In this document: one piece after another, positions 29,739 through 37,307 of the stretch
Position numbering within the stretch: position 1 is the stretch's first letter
Layout: every line of letters begins with the position of its first letter
Assembly: GCA_900320225.1 (NCBI GenBank)
Contig: ONRL01000037.1
Location: 1 to 42,200 of the forward strand
Source: an uncultured Lentisphaerota bacterium
GTDB taxonomy: Bacteria; Verrucomicrobiota; Kiritimatiellia; RFP12; UBA1067
Length of the DNA: 42,200 bases
Direction: 5' to 3'
The notes under the pieces: generated by a model
Seen by the model: the letters and a program-made list of their open reading frames with translations, nothing else
What the model was told of the DNA's origin: nothing
The model's database searches: none
Made by a program: the position numbers and the translations under genes

Positions 29739-30647
29739 ATGAAGAAAATTTGCGTATTGATGGGCGGCACCTCGAACGAGCGAGACGTGTCGCTCGTGTC
29801 GGGCGGAAACGTCGCCGAGGCCCTGCGCGCGCTGGGCACGTACGACGTGGTGCCCGTGCGGCTCGACGCCGACAGCCTCGACGCCCTCCCCGCGGGCGCC
29901 GACGCGTGCTACATCGCGCTGCACGGCGGCTGGGGCGAGAACGGCGGCGTGCAGGCGGCGCTCGACGCGCGCGGCATCCCGTACACGGGGCCCGGCGCGG
30001 CGGCGAGCCGGCTCGCGATGGACAAGATCGCCACCAAGAAGGTGCTCGACGCCGCGGGCGTGCCCACCGCCGCGTGGGCCGTCGCCACGCCGTCGCGTCC
30101 GCTCGCGGATTCGCCCGTGGGCTACCCCTGCGTCGTGAAGGCGCCGCGCGACGGTTCGAGCGTGGGCGTGTACCTCGTGAGGCGCGCGGAGGACTTCGCG
30201 CACGCCGTCGCGGAGGCGCAGCGGATCGACCGCGAGAAGTTCGGCGGCGAGGGCGAGGCGCTCGTGGAGGCGTTCATCCCGGGCCGCGAGACGACCGTGG
30301 GCGTAATCGGCCGCGAGGCGCTGCCCGTCGTGGAGATCTGCGCGCCGAACGGCTGGTACGGCTACGAGGAGAAGTACAACTCCGACGAGACGCGCTATCC
30401 CTTCCCCGACGACGCCTTCTGCCCCGAGATGCAGCGCGTCGCGCTCGCCGCGTTCGACGCCACGGGCTGCCGCGGCGTGACGCGCGTCGACTTCCGCGTA
30501 ACGCCGGAGGGGCGCCTGTACGTGCTCGAGCTCAACACCTCGCCCGGCATGACCGGACACTCCCTCGTCCCCAAGGCCGCCGCGAAGATCGGCATCGGCT
30601 TCCCGCAGCTCTGCGACCGCATCCTGAGGACGGCAGCCCATGATTAA
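29739..30647 (+). CDS. ddl: D-alanine--D-alanine ligase
   Basis: The 302-aa ATP-grasp enzyme makes the D-Ala-D-Ala dipeptide for peptidoglycan. Signatures are ICVLMGGTSNERDVSLVSG, YIALHGGWGENG (HGxxGE), YPCVVKAPRDGSSVGVYLV (ATP lysine loop), EALVEAFIPGRETTVGV, and the metal-binding RVDFRVTPEGRLYVLELNT followed by PGMTGHSLVPKAA. The ATG at 29739 begins the conserved MKKICVLMGG and follows an AGGAG; a start at 29697 lies within the -10 box. The stop overlaps ftsQ by 8 bp (ATGATTAA). It opens the division and wall cluster. Confidence 0.95.
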   Translation: MKKICVLMGGTSNERDVSLVSGGNVAEALRALGTYDVVPVRLDADSLDALPAGADACYIALHGGWGENGGVQAALDARGIPYTGPGAAASRLAMDKIATKKVLDAAGVPTAAWAVATPSRPLADSPVGYPCVVKAPRDGSSVGVYLVRRAEDFAHAVAEAQRIDREKFGGEGEALVEAFIPGRETTVGVIGREALPVVEICAPNGWYGYEEKYNSDETRYPFPDDAFCPEMQRVALAAFDATGCRGVTRVDFRVTPEGRLYVLELNTSPGMTGHSLVPKAAAKIGIGFPQLCDRILRTAAHD

Positions 30648-31521
30648 GCGCAACGCCAACGTCAACGTCAAAAACCAGAAGGCCGTGCGCCGCCTGTTGC
30701 TCCTCGCGGCGCTCGTGCTCGTCTGCGGCGGCTTCGTCTGCTGGGGCTTCGCCGTCGGCGTCGGCGCGCTCCGCGAGGTCTGGCGCGAGCAGTTCCGCGT
30801 GCAGGACTCCGCGATCGACGTCGTCGTCACCTCCTCGGGCAAGAACGTGACGCCGGCCACCATCGTCTACTATTTCGGCCTCACGAACGGGGCGAACCTC
30901 GCGACGATCCCCTACGACGAACTGCGCAAGAGCCTGATCGCGCGCATCCCGAACATCCATGACATCTCGATCGAGCGGCGGTTGCCGCGCCGCGTGACGG
31001 TCGACGTGAAGGAACGCGAGCCGGCCGTTCGCATCGCGCCGCCGAAGGGCGCGTCGGACTCGGGCCTCGTCGCCGACTACGACGGCGTCGTGTTCCGCAC
31101 CTACAACTCACCCCGGCTGCCAATCATCCGGGAGTCGAGCGAAATCCGCCACACGGCCGGCCACCGGCTGGAGGGCCATGCGCGTGCCGCGCTCCAGCTC
31201 GTGCATCTCCTCGCCGAAGTCGCCGACGGCAAGTCGGACGCCCCGCCCGCGCTTGCCGACCTGCGCGTCCTCGAGCTCGACACGTCGAAGAAGGACTACC
31301 TGCTCGTGACGCTGGGCGACTATTCCACGGCGGAGATCGCCTGGGATCACATGGGCGAAGACTCCGAAATCGCCCACCAGAGCCTCCGGCGCCAGCTCGT
31401 GCACCTTGCGCAGGCCATCGCCACGCGCCTCACCCCGCGCGCCACGCGGTGGATCGCCACTGAATACGAAAAGGGCGGCCGCGTCTACGCCGCCGACCCC
31501 GCGCGACTCGGTGAACGATGA
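30640..31521 (+). CDS. ftsQ: Cell division protein FtsQ/DivIB
   Basis: The 293-aa protein has a short basic cytoplasmic tail, one membrane helix (about 18-42, LLLLAALVLVCGGFVCWGF), a POTRA domain (about 60-130, SIERRLPRRVTVDVKEREP is its conserved end), and a FtsQ-type beta domain (about 135-280). FtsQ links FtsL/FtsB and other division proteins at the septum. Sequence similarity is low, as usual for FtsQ, but the place between ddl and ftsA and the helix-POTRA layout support the call. It overlaps ddl by 8 bp; ftsA starts 12 nt after its stop. Confidence 0.85.
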   Translation: MIKRNANVNVKNQKAVRRLLLLAALVLVCGGFVCWGFAVGVGALREVWREQFRVQDSAIDVVVTSSGKNVTPATIVYYFGLTNGANLATIPYDELRKSLIARIPNIHDISIERRLPRRVTVDVKEREPAVRIAPPKGASDSGLVADYDGVVFRTYNSPRLPIIRESSEIRHTAGHRLEGHARAALQLVHLLAEVADGKSDAPPALADLRVLELDTSKKDYLLVTLGDYSTAEIAWDHMGEDSEIAHQSLRRQLVHLAQAIATRLTPRATRWIATEYEKGGRVYAADPARLGER

Positions 31522-31533
31522 GAAAGGACAACC

Positions 31534-32742
31534 ATGAATCCCTCAGACCCCATCGCCGCACTTGAAATCGGCACCACCCGCACGGTGATCGCCATCGCCG
31601 AGCCGCTCGGCGAGGGACGCATCCGCGTCGCCGCATACGACGGCATCCCGTCCTCCGGCGTCCGCAAGAGCCAGATCGTGGACATCGCCCAGGCACGCTA
31701 CTCCGTCGCGTCCGTGCAGAAAAAACTCGTCACACAGTCCGACTACGCCGTCGCGCAGGCCTACCTCGTCGTCTCCGGCCCGCAAATCCGCACGCAGGAA
31801 TCCTCCGTGCAGATTCCGCTGGCGCGCGGCGTGGTGAGCGACGAGGACATCGAGGAGATCGGCGACCGCATGTACGACGTCACCCTGCCCGCCGAACGGC
31901 AGGCGCTCGAGGTCGCCCGCATCTGCTACGGACTCGACGACATCGAGAACATCGTGTCGCCCAAGGGCATGAACGGCCACATCCTCAAGCTGCGCGCCCT
32001 CTGCATCCATGGCTCGGCGCAGCGCATCGCCGACGCGAAGAGCGCCGCCGACGCCGCGAAGCTTGAGATCCTCGACGTCTGCTACGCCGGCACGAGCGCG
32101 GCCGCCGCCGTGCTCACCGCCCAGCAGAAGCGCGACGGCGCGCTCGTGATCGATCTCGGCGGAGGTTCCACGAATTTCACCGCGTGGGCCGACGGGCGAC
32201 TCCTCTACGCCGACGTGATCGGCGTAGGCGGCGACCACGTCACGGAAGACATCCGCGACGCATTCACCATTTCGGTCGCGCAGGCCGAGCAGCTCAAGTT
32301 CTCCTCCGCGTCCGCCATGATCGGCCCCGACGACGGGAGCGTGCGCATCCCGATCCCCGCATCGACGCCAGGTTTCAACGCGGCTTCCATCTCGCTCCGC
32401 GCGCTCAACACCGTGGTCAACGCGCGCCTCAGCGAGCTCTTCACGATCGTCCGCACGAAAATCGACGAAGCCAACCTCCTGCACCGCCTCAACGCGGGCG
32501 TGTTCCTCACCGGCGGCGGTTCGTCGATGAAGAACATCCTGCCGCTCGCCTCCAACGTCTTCGGCCGTGCCGTGCGCCTCGGGCAGATCGTCCCCGAAGT
32601 GGAGGGGTTGGAGCAGGAGAAGAATCCAGCCGCGCTCGCGACGATCGTGGGCACCTTGATCCAGACCATTCCGTCCGAATCGCCCCGGCGATCCTTTCTG
32701 GAAACAATCCGCCATATTTTCGGAGGTAACAAGAAAAAATGA
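31534..32742 (+). CDS. ftsA: Cell division protein FtsA
   Basis: The 402-aa actin-fold ATPase has phosphate-1 AALEIGTTRTVIAIAEPL, the SHS2/1C domain (about 85-165), phosphate-2 ALVIDLGGGSTNFTAW, the adenosine motif FLTGGGSSMKNILPLAS, and a C-terminal amphipathic tail (PRRSFLETIRHIFGGNKKK) that would bind the membrane. It tethers FtsZ to the membrane and recruits later division proteins. AAAGGA precedes the ATG. The stop overlaps the ftsZ start by 4 bp (ATGA). Confidence 0.93.
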   Translation: MNPSDPIAALEIGTTRTVIAIAEPLGEGRIRVAAYDGIPSSGVRKSQIVDIAQARYSVASVQKKLVTQSDYAVAQAYLVVSGPQIRTQESSVQIPLARGVVSDEDIEEIGDRMYDVTLPAERQALEVARICYGLDDIENIVSPKGMNGHILKLRALCIHGSAQRIADAKSAADAAKLEILDVCYAGTSAAAAVLTAQQKRDGALVIDLGGGSTNFTAWADGRLLYADVIGVGGDHVTEDIRDAFTISVAQAEQLKFSSASAMIGPDDGSVRIPIPASTPGFNAASISLRALNTVVNARLSELFTIVRTKIDEANLLHRLNAGVFLTGGGSSMKNILPLASNVFGRAVRLGQIVPEVEGLEQEKNPAALATIVGTLIQTIPSESPRRSFLETIRHIFGGNKKK

Positions 32743-33848
32743 ACGTCCTCCCCTCTCCCCTTCTTCTTCTGGGCGTCGGCGGCGCCGGCGCCGCCATGCT
32801 CCGCGGCGTCCTCCGCGCCTACGGCCCCGGCATCCGCGCGCTCGCGATCGACACGGACGCGCAGGCCGGCGGAAACGGCGACATCCCCTTCCTGCTCCTC
32901 GGCGGCAACAGGCTCGCGGGGCGCGGCACGGGCGGCCAGCCCGCCTCTGCGCGCGCGGCCTTCCAGGACACGCCCACCATCCTCGACACGTCCCTTGACG
33001 GCGTGCGCACCGTCGTGATCGTCACCGCCCTCGGCGGCGGCACGGGCGGCGGCGCCACGGGCGAAATCCTCAAGCACCTCCACACCCTCGGCATCTCCAC
33101 GCTCGTCTTCGCCACCCTGCCCTTCGCCTTCGAAGGCGCGGAGCGCATGCGCAACGCCCGCACCGCCATCGGACCCATCGAACAACACGCCGACGTCTCC
33201 GTGTTCCTCCCCCTCGACGAGCTCGTCTCCACCGCGGGCACGGACAACATGCGCGACTCCCTCGCGCACGGCATCGACACCCTCGCCCTCGGCGTCACCC
33301 TCCTCTGGCGCGTCCTCGAGCGTCCCGGCTACATCCAACTCGACGCCGAACGCCTTCGTTCCGTCCTCACGGGCTGCGGCCGCGCCCACTTCGCCACCGC
33401 CACGGCCCAGGGCCCCGACCGCGCGGACGCCGTGCTCGCCGCCCTCTCCGAAAGCCCGCTCCTCAAGCGCGACGACACCTCCCCCCACGTGCGCACGCTC
33501 CTCGTGGGCATCCTCGCGGGCGACGACCTGCGCCTCTCCGAAGTCGGCACCGTCGCGAGCGGGCTCTCCGCCGCCTTCGGCCTCGGCGCCGCGCTCGAGC
33601 TCGGCACCGTCAACGACGAGGCGACGTTCTCCGGACGCCTCACCGTCGTGGCGCTCGTGTTCGACGAAAGCGCCACCACCACGCGCAAGCCAACCCCCGG
33701 CACGGTGCGCGCGCCCACGCGCGAACGCGCGGGCGAACGCGCCCTCGCCCGCACCGACAGGTTCCGCCACTCCGACGCGACGATGTGGAACGACGAGGAC
33801 CTCGACATCCCGACCTTTGTCCGCCGCCACCTCACGCTCGACCGCTAG
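32739..33848 (+). CDS. ftsZ: Divergent FtsZ cell-division GTPase
   Basis: The 369-aa protein follows ftsA (4-bp overlap, GGAGGT about 10 nt before the ATG) and has the FtsZ layout: GVGGAGAAML (12-21), DTDAQAG (39-44), the tubulin G-box GGGTGGGATG (99-108, canonical GGGTGTG), FEGAERMRNA (131-140), and the C-terminal peptide DLDIPTFVRR (354-363) that binds FtsA. The core is strongly diverged: the T7 catalytic loop, usually N-x-D-F-A-D, reads QLDAER (200-205), keeping the first Asp but changing Asn to Gln and the second Asp to Arg. A short Arg/Thr-rich linker joins the core to the peptide. It is presumably the division GTPase of this organism; altered GTPase kinetics are an inference. mutL starts 3 nt after the stop. 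Confidence 0.88.
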   Translation: MNVLPSPLLLLGVGGAGAAMLRGVLRAYGPGIRALAIDTDAQAGGNGDIPFLLLGGNRLAGRGTGGQPASARAAFQDTPTILDTSLDGVRTVVIVTALGGGTGGGATGEILKHLHTLGISTLVFATLPFAFEGAERMRNARTAIGPIEQHADVSVFLPLDELVSTAGTDNMRDSLAHGIDTLALGVTLLWRVLERPGYIQLDAERLRSVLTGCGRAHFATATAQGPDRADAVLAALSESPLLKRDDTSPHVRTLLVGILAGDDLRLSEVGTVASGLSAAFGLGAALELGTVNDEATFSGRLTVVALVFDESATTTRKPTPGTVRAPTRERAGERALARTDRFRHSDATMWNDEDLDIPTFVRRHLTLDR

Positions 33849-33851
33849 TCC

Positions 33852-35642
33852 ATGCCGCCCGACGGACACATCCGGCTCCTCCCGAACCACGTCGCCAACA
33901 AGATTGCCGCCGGGGAGGTCGTCGAACGCCCCGCGTCCGTCCTGAAGGAACTCCTCGAAAACGCCCTCGACGCCGGCGCCACGCGCATCGACGTGACCGT
34001 CTCCGCCGGCGGGCGCACGCTCGTCTCCGTGCGCGACAACGGCTGCGGCATGAACCGAGAGGACGCCCTGCTCTCCCTCGAGCGCCACGCGACGTCGAAG
34101 ATCCGCGACGTGGACGACATCGAGCGCATCTCCACGCTCGGCTTCCGCGGCGAGGCGATCCCCTCCATCGCCTCCGTCTCCCGCTTCACTCTCACCACGC
34201 GCCGCACCGACGCCGAAGAAGGCACGCGCATCGTCGTCAACGCCGGCACGCTCGCCGAGGTGAAGACCTGCGGCGCGCCGCCCGGCACGTGCGTGGAGGT
34301 GCGCGACCTCTTCTGCAACGTGCCCGCCCGGCGCAAGTTCCTCCGCGCGTTCGTCACCGAGGAGGGGCACATCCGCGCCACCTTCACCGTCCACGCCCTC
34401 GCCCACCCCGACGTGGGCTTCTCGCTCACCCTCGATGGACGCGAGATCTACCGGCTCCCCCCTGATGCGACGCTCGAGGAACGCATCCGCGCCCTCTTCG
34501 GCGCGCAATTCGCCGAGTCGCTCGTGCCCGTCGCCTCGGATTCCGGTGCCGTGCACGTGCACGGCTACGCCGAACGTCCCGGTCACGATGCCGCCCTGCG
34601 ACGCGACCAGTTCGTGTTCGTGAACGGACGCCCCGCCACGGCCGCCTCCATCACGTATGCCCTTCGCGAGGCCTATCCCCGGCAGCGCGCCGAGGCGCGC
34701 CCCGCCGTGGTGCTGTTCATCGACCTGCCGCCGGAGCAGGTGGACGTCAACGTCCACCCTTCCAAACGCGAGGTTCGCTTCCGCCGATCCAATGAGGTCC
34801 GCGACGCCCTGCTTGCCGCCTTCGCCCCGCAGCGCGCCGAGCGGGAGGAGCCTGCGCCGCCCGCCCCGGAATCGCCCGCCGCAGCGCCCCAGCCATTTGT
34901 CGTCCCCTTCCAGCCCGCGCTCCCCACCACGGGAGGGACGCGCTCCTGCGCGTCCGAAACACCCCTCCCCGCGCACCCCCCTCCTGCGGTCGCGCAGCAG
35001 CGCGACCCTCCCGTTTTGGAGCAAGCCGTGGAGCCGCCGCGCGAGGATCCCCCGCTCCAGGCGGCAACCGGCCCCTGGCGGTGGTTCAAGTTTCTCGCAC
35101 AGACCGGTTCGGGCTGGGTCCTGCTGGAAACCGATGCCGGGCTCGTGACGCTCAACCCGCGCGCCGCGCGCGAGCGCATCGCCTACGAACGGCTCATCGA
35201 CGCGCACGAGACGCTCACGCAGCCGCTCCTCATCCCCGAGACCGTCATGCTGCCGCCGTCCGAATCGGCGCGCATCCGCAGTTTCCTCGCGGAGCTCCAG
35301 GCCGTGGGTTTCGCCGTGGAGGAGTTCGGGCGCGACACGTGGAAAGTCGACGCCGTGCCCGCCCTGCTCGCCGGATGCGACGTGCCGGCCCTGCTCGCCT
35401 CGATCGCCTCCGACATCGCAGAGGCAGGTTCCGGGCGCGGCGGCGCGCGCTGGCGAGACGAACTCGTGGCGAAGAGCGTGGCGCGCTCCTACTCCCGCGC
35501 CAACCTCCAGCTCACGCCGGAGGCGGCCACGCAGCTCGTGGAGGAACTTGCGCGCACGCGCATGCCGTACGTCTGCCCGCGTGGACGCCCCATTATGGTG
35601 TTCACCTCAAACGCCGAACTTTTGCGCAAGTTTGACCGTTGA
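33852..35642 (+). CDS. mutL: DNA mismatch repair protein MutL with degenerate endonuclease site
   Basis: The 596-aa protein has an intact GHKL ATPase: ENALDAGA (Glu36), DNGCGM (62-67), GFRGEA (98-102), then the transducer domain with VDVNVHPSKREVRF. A linker (about 325-405) precedes the C-terminal dimerisation domain (408-596). In that domain the nuclease motif DQHAxxExxxxE reads NPRAARERIAYE (435-446), the ACR-type motif reads KSVARS, and CPHGRP reads CPRGRP (575-580), so the metal site of nicking MutLs appears lost. Two REP hairpins lie in the linker (residues 361-368 and 380-387). It follows ftsZ by 3 nt and closes the division cluster. Confidence 0.93.
   Translation: MPPDGHIRLLPNHVANKIAAGEVVERPASVLKELLENALDAGATRIDVTVSAGGRTLVSVRDNGCGMNREDALLSLERHATSKIRDVDDIERISTLGFRGEAIPSIASVSRFTLTTRRTDAEEGTRIVVNAGTLAEVKTCGAPPGTCVEVRDLFCNVPARRKFLRAFVTEEGHIRATFTVHALAHPDVGFSLTLDGREIYRLPPDATLEERIRALFGAQFAESLVPVASDSGAVHVHGYAERPGHDAALRRDQFVFVNGRPATAASITYALREAYPRQRAEARPAVVLFIDLPPEQVDVNVHPSKREVRFRRSNEVRDALLAAFAPQRAEREEPAPPAPESPAAAPQPFVVPFQPALPTTGGTRSCASETPLPAHPPPAVAQQRDPPVLEQAVEPPREDPPLQAATGPWRWFKFLAQTGSGWVLLETDAGLVTLNPRAARERIAYERLIDAHETLTQPLLIPETVMLPPSESARIRSFLAELQAVGFAVEEFGRDTWKVDAVPALLAGCDVPALLASIASDIAEAGSGRGGARWRDELVAKSVARSYSRANLQLTPEAATQLVEELARTRMPYVCPRGRPIMVFTSNAELLRKFDR
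34932..35011. repeat. Two GGAG-type REP hairpins inside mutL
   Basis: Copy one (34932-34955) has arms GGACGCGC/GCGCGTCC with loop TCCT; its T-to-A arm change is matched on the other side. Copy two (34988-35011) is inverted, arms GGTCGCGC/GCGCGACC, loop AGCA. Both are 24 bp and read in frame (GGTRSCAS and VAQQRDPP) in the flexible linker. Confidence 0.9.
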
Positions 35643-35661
35643 CGCGCGCGGCCGAAAAGAG

Positions 35662-35667
35662 TATACT
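35662..35667 (+). promoter_or_regulatory. -10 box of tRNA-Pro
   Basis: TATACT lies 18 nt before the mature tRNA end, giving a leader of about 11 nt for RNase P removal. There is no TG extension here and no clear -35 box. Confidence 0.5.
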
Positions 35668-35684
35668 ATACGCCGATTTCCTTT

Positions 35685-35761
35685 CGGAGCGTAGCGCAGT
35701 CTGGTAGCGCGTTTGGTTCGGGACCAAAAGGCCGAGGGTTCAAATCCCTCCGCTCCGACCA
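35685..35761 (+). tRNA. tRNA-Pro (anticodon CGG)
   Basis: The full cloverleaf is present: acceptor CGGAGCG/CGCTCCG, D-stem GCGC/GCGC, anticodon stem TTTGG/CCAAA with loop TTCGGGA (anticodon CGG, reading CCG codons), T-stem GAGGG/CCCTC with loop TTCAAAT, discriminator A and encoded CCA. It is 77 nt. Its 3' end overlaps the tail of the opposite-strand ahbAB gene by 22 nt. Confidence 0.95.
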
Positions 35762-36768
35762 TCCCCCACGAAGAACGTCATGGACGTCTTTTTGTATTCT
35801 TTCGTGGAGAGCATCATCAGAGTGGCGGGTTCACAGCCAATCGCTTCCACAAGGGATTGATGGAGGCCGGCATGCTGCGCACGGGCCTCGTCGGAGGATG
35901 TTGCGTGTACCATGGCGAAGAGGTTGTAGGGGAAAGATTCCGAATACGGACGCTCGTAGCAGTGCGTGACTTCGTTGCGCGCGGCGAGGGCACGCCCGGC
36001 ATCGGTCGTGTCCCCTTCCACGCGCCAGCAGCACATGCCGTTCGCCACGTAGCCCGCCGTGCGGTGCGCGAGGAGGAGGCCGATGCGCTTGAGGCGGCCC
36101 CGACGATGCCACAGCTCCAACGTGGAAAGCAAGTCCCACTCCTTCATCCTCGCCTTCTCCGCGACGGCGGCGAAGTAGCCGGCGCGCACCTCGGTGTCGC
36201 CCTGCAGCGCCGCAACAACCGCGCGGTCGCGCGCGCCGAGCGGACCCGAGTCGTCCTCCGTGCGTTCCTCCTGTGCGCGCGTGGCGGCCCCGAACACGAC
36301 GTCCACCTTGTACCGGCGCGTCGCGGGCAGGAACGCGACCGGATGCGGCGCGAGCCGCGCACGGATCTCGTCCACCATCGCGTCGAACACGTCGGAGGGG
36401 TAGGAGAGGGTGAACCAGAGGTTGGGGAGTGAAGCGACAGGAGTGCCGCTTCCTCGAGGGGGAGCCGGTTCGCGGAGGTAGCAGTGCGTGACGCCGAGGA
36501 ACGGAGTGATCTTCGCGGCGACGACGTCGAGGGCGTCGGACGGCACGGCGGCGGCGCAGAGGACGGAGCGGTAACCGAGGCGGCGCGTGTCGAACACGGC
36601 GCCGAAACGGCGCACCAGACCTTCTCGGCGGCATCTGGAGACGAATGAGAGAAGATCCGCCTCGGCGCAGTCCAGCTCGCGCGCGAGCGCCTCGAACGGG
36701 CGCGCGCAGAGCGGGATGCCGCGCTGGAGTTCGGCAAGCCAGCGCTCTTCCGCGGAATTCAGCGTCAC
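35740..36768 (-). CDS. Fused siroheme decarboxylase (AhbA-AhbB/NirDL-like, two Lrp/AsnC-type units)
   Basis: The 342-aa protein contains two tandem AhbA/AhbB units, each an Lrp-like HTH plus an effector domain. The first (about 1-165) has EGLVRRFGAVFDTRRLGYRS and TPFLGVTHCYLREP. The second (about 180-333) has GRLKRIGLLLAHRTAGYVAN and VTHCYERPYSESFPYNLFAM, then the closing STKEYKKTSMTFF. AhbAB decarboxylates siroheme to didecarboxysiroheme for the alternative haem or d1-haem path; it is often misannotated as an AsnC regulator. It starts at a GTG (36768) that overlaps the lptE stop. The frame runs 9 residues past the usual end into the complement of tRNA-Pro. A hairpin repeat (36426-36452) is read in frame in the first unit. 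No other haem genes are in view. Confidence 0.8.
   Translation of the reverse strand: MTLNSAEERWLAELQRGIPLCARPFEALARELDCAEADLLSFVSRCRREGLVRRFGAVFDTRRLGYRSVLCAAAVPSDALDVVAAKITPFLGVTHCYLREPAPPRGSGTPVASLPNLWFTLSYPSDVFDAMVDEIRARLAPHPVAFLPATRRYKVDVVFGAATRAQEERTEDDSGPLGARDRAVVAALQGDTEVRAGYFAAVAEKARMKEWDLLSTLELWHRRGRLKRIGLLLAHRTAGYVANGMCCWRVEGDTTDAGRALAARNEVTHCYERPYSESFPYNLFAMVHATSSDEARAQHAGLHQSLVEAIGCEPATLMMLSTKEYKKTSMTFFVGDGRSGGI
35771..35793 (+). terminator. Rho-independent terminator of tRNA-Pro
   Basis: Stem ACGTC/GACGT with loop ATG, followed by a run of five T (35789-35793), starts about 10 nt after the tRNA CCA. On the other strand the same bases encode the C-terminus of the siroheme decarboxylase. 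Confidence 0.6.
36426..36452. repeat. Possible third REP type inside the siroheme decarboxylase gene
   Basis: A GGAG foot (36426-36429) precedes arms GAAGCG/CGCTTC and an AGGAG-containing loop with one mismatch. It is read in frame as part of PRGSGTPVASLPN, a stretch absent from the second unit of the same protein. Only one copy is seen in the window, so this is tentative. Confidence 0.4.
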
Positions 36769-37307
36769 TTCTTTTCCGGCTCTTCGGCGCGGTTATACGG
36801 GTAGGAGACGACGTCGTCCACGATCTGGCGCGCGAGGTCCTGCGCGATGCGCTGCGCGGCGTTGCGCTGCGCCGTAAGGAGGTCGCCCTGCACGAGGAAC
36901 GTGGTCTCGCCCGTGTAGGGGCGGTTCGCCTGCAGCACGCGGCCGGCATCCTTGTTGAGAATCGACACCTCCGCCGTCACGAAGTAGCGGTACTCGTTGG
37001 CGCGCGAGCCGTAGGCGCGGTCGAAGGAGACGGGACGTCGCTCGGCCTTGACGATGGAACCCTGCACCTCGATCGACGAGGCGCCCGAGCGCCGGATGGA
37101 GAACGTCCCCTCGCGCTGGAACTCGCGCAGCACGTACTGCGAGACGATCGGTCCCAGTTCCGCGCTCATCGTGCGGTTCTCGAACACCGGCACGGCGACC
37201 GTGCGGATTTCATCCGGCACGCGCGAGGTCCAACGGTAGTTGGCACAGCCGCAGAGGGCCAGGGCGGGAAGGAGGAGGGCAAAGCCCGTACGAATGCGTT
37301 TCATCAT
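36765..37307 (-). CDS. lptE: LptE-like LPS-assembly lipoprotein
   Basis: The 180-aa protein has a lipoprotein signal with lipobox LALCGC (mature Cys about residue 21). Its body fits the LptE fold: ANYRWTSRVPDEIRTVAVPV, FENRTMSAELGPIVSQYVL, a central beta region, and a final helix RNAAQRIAQDLARQIVDDVV. LptE plugs the LptD barrel that inserts lipopolysaccharide into the outer membrane. It overlaps the bamD stop (ATGATGA region) and the ahbAB start (GTGA). The choice between ATG 37307 and 37304 is open; AAAGG lies 9-12 nt upstream. Confidence 0.8.
   Translation of the reverse strand: MMKRIRTGFALLLPALALCGCANYRWTSRVPDEIRTVAVPVFENRTMSAELGPIVSQYVLREFQREGTFSIRRSGASSIEVQGSIVKAERRPVSFDRAYGSRANEYRYFVTAEVSILNKDAGRVLQANRPYTGETTFLVQGDLLTAQRNAAQRIAQDLARQIVDDVVSYPYNRAEEPEKK

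Noticed and set aside
26975-30863. Very long open frames opposite GH92/pfkB/ddl (over 1,100 codons on each strand)
   Set aside because: They are antisense or shifted shadows created by high-GC codon bias; they show no family motifs, are Arg/Ala/His-rich, and cover well-supported genes.
32205-35207. A 1000-codon minus-strand frame across ftsZ-mutL
   Set aside because: It is antisense to ftsA, ftsZ and mutL, low in complexity (Gly/Glu/Asp/Arg runs), and has no ribosome site or recognisable domain.
35740-36768. Ordinary AsnC/Lrp transcriptional regulator
   Set aside because: The VTHCYERP and FPYNLFAMVH motifs and the double-unit layout match siroheme decarboxylase (AhbA/AhbB, NirDL) rather than amino-acid-responsive regulators.
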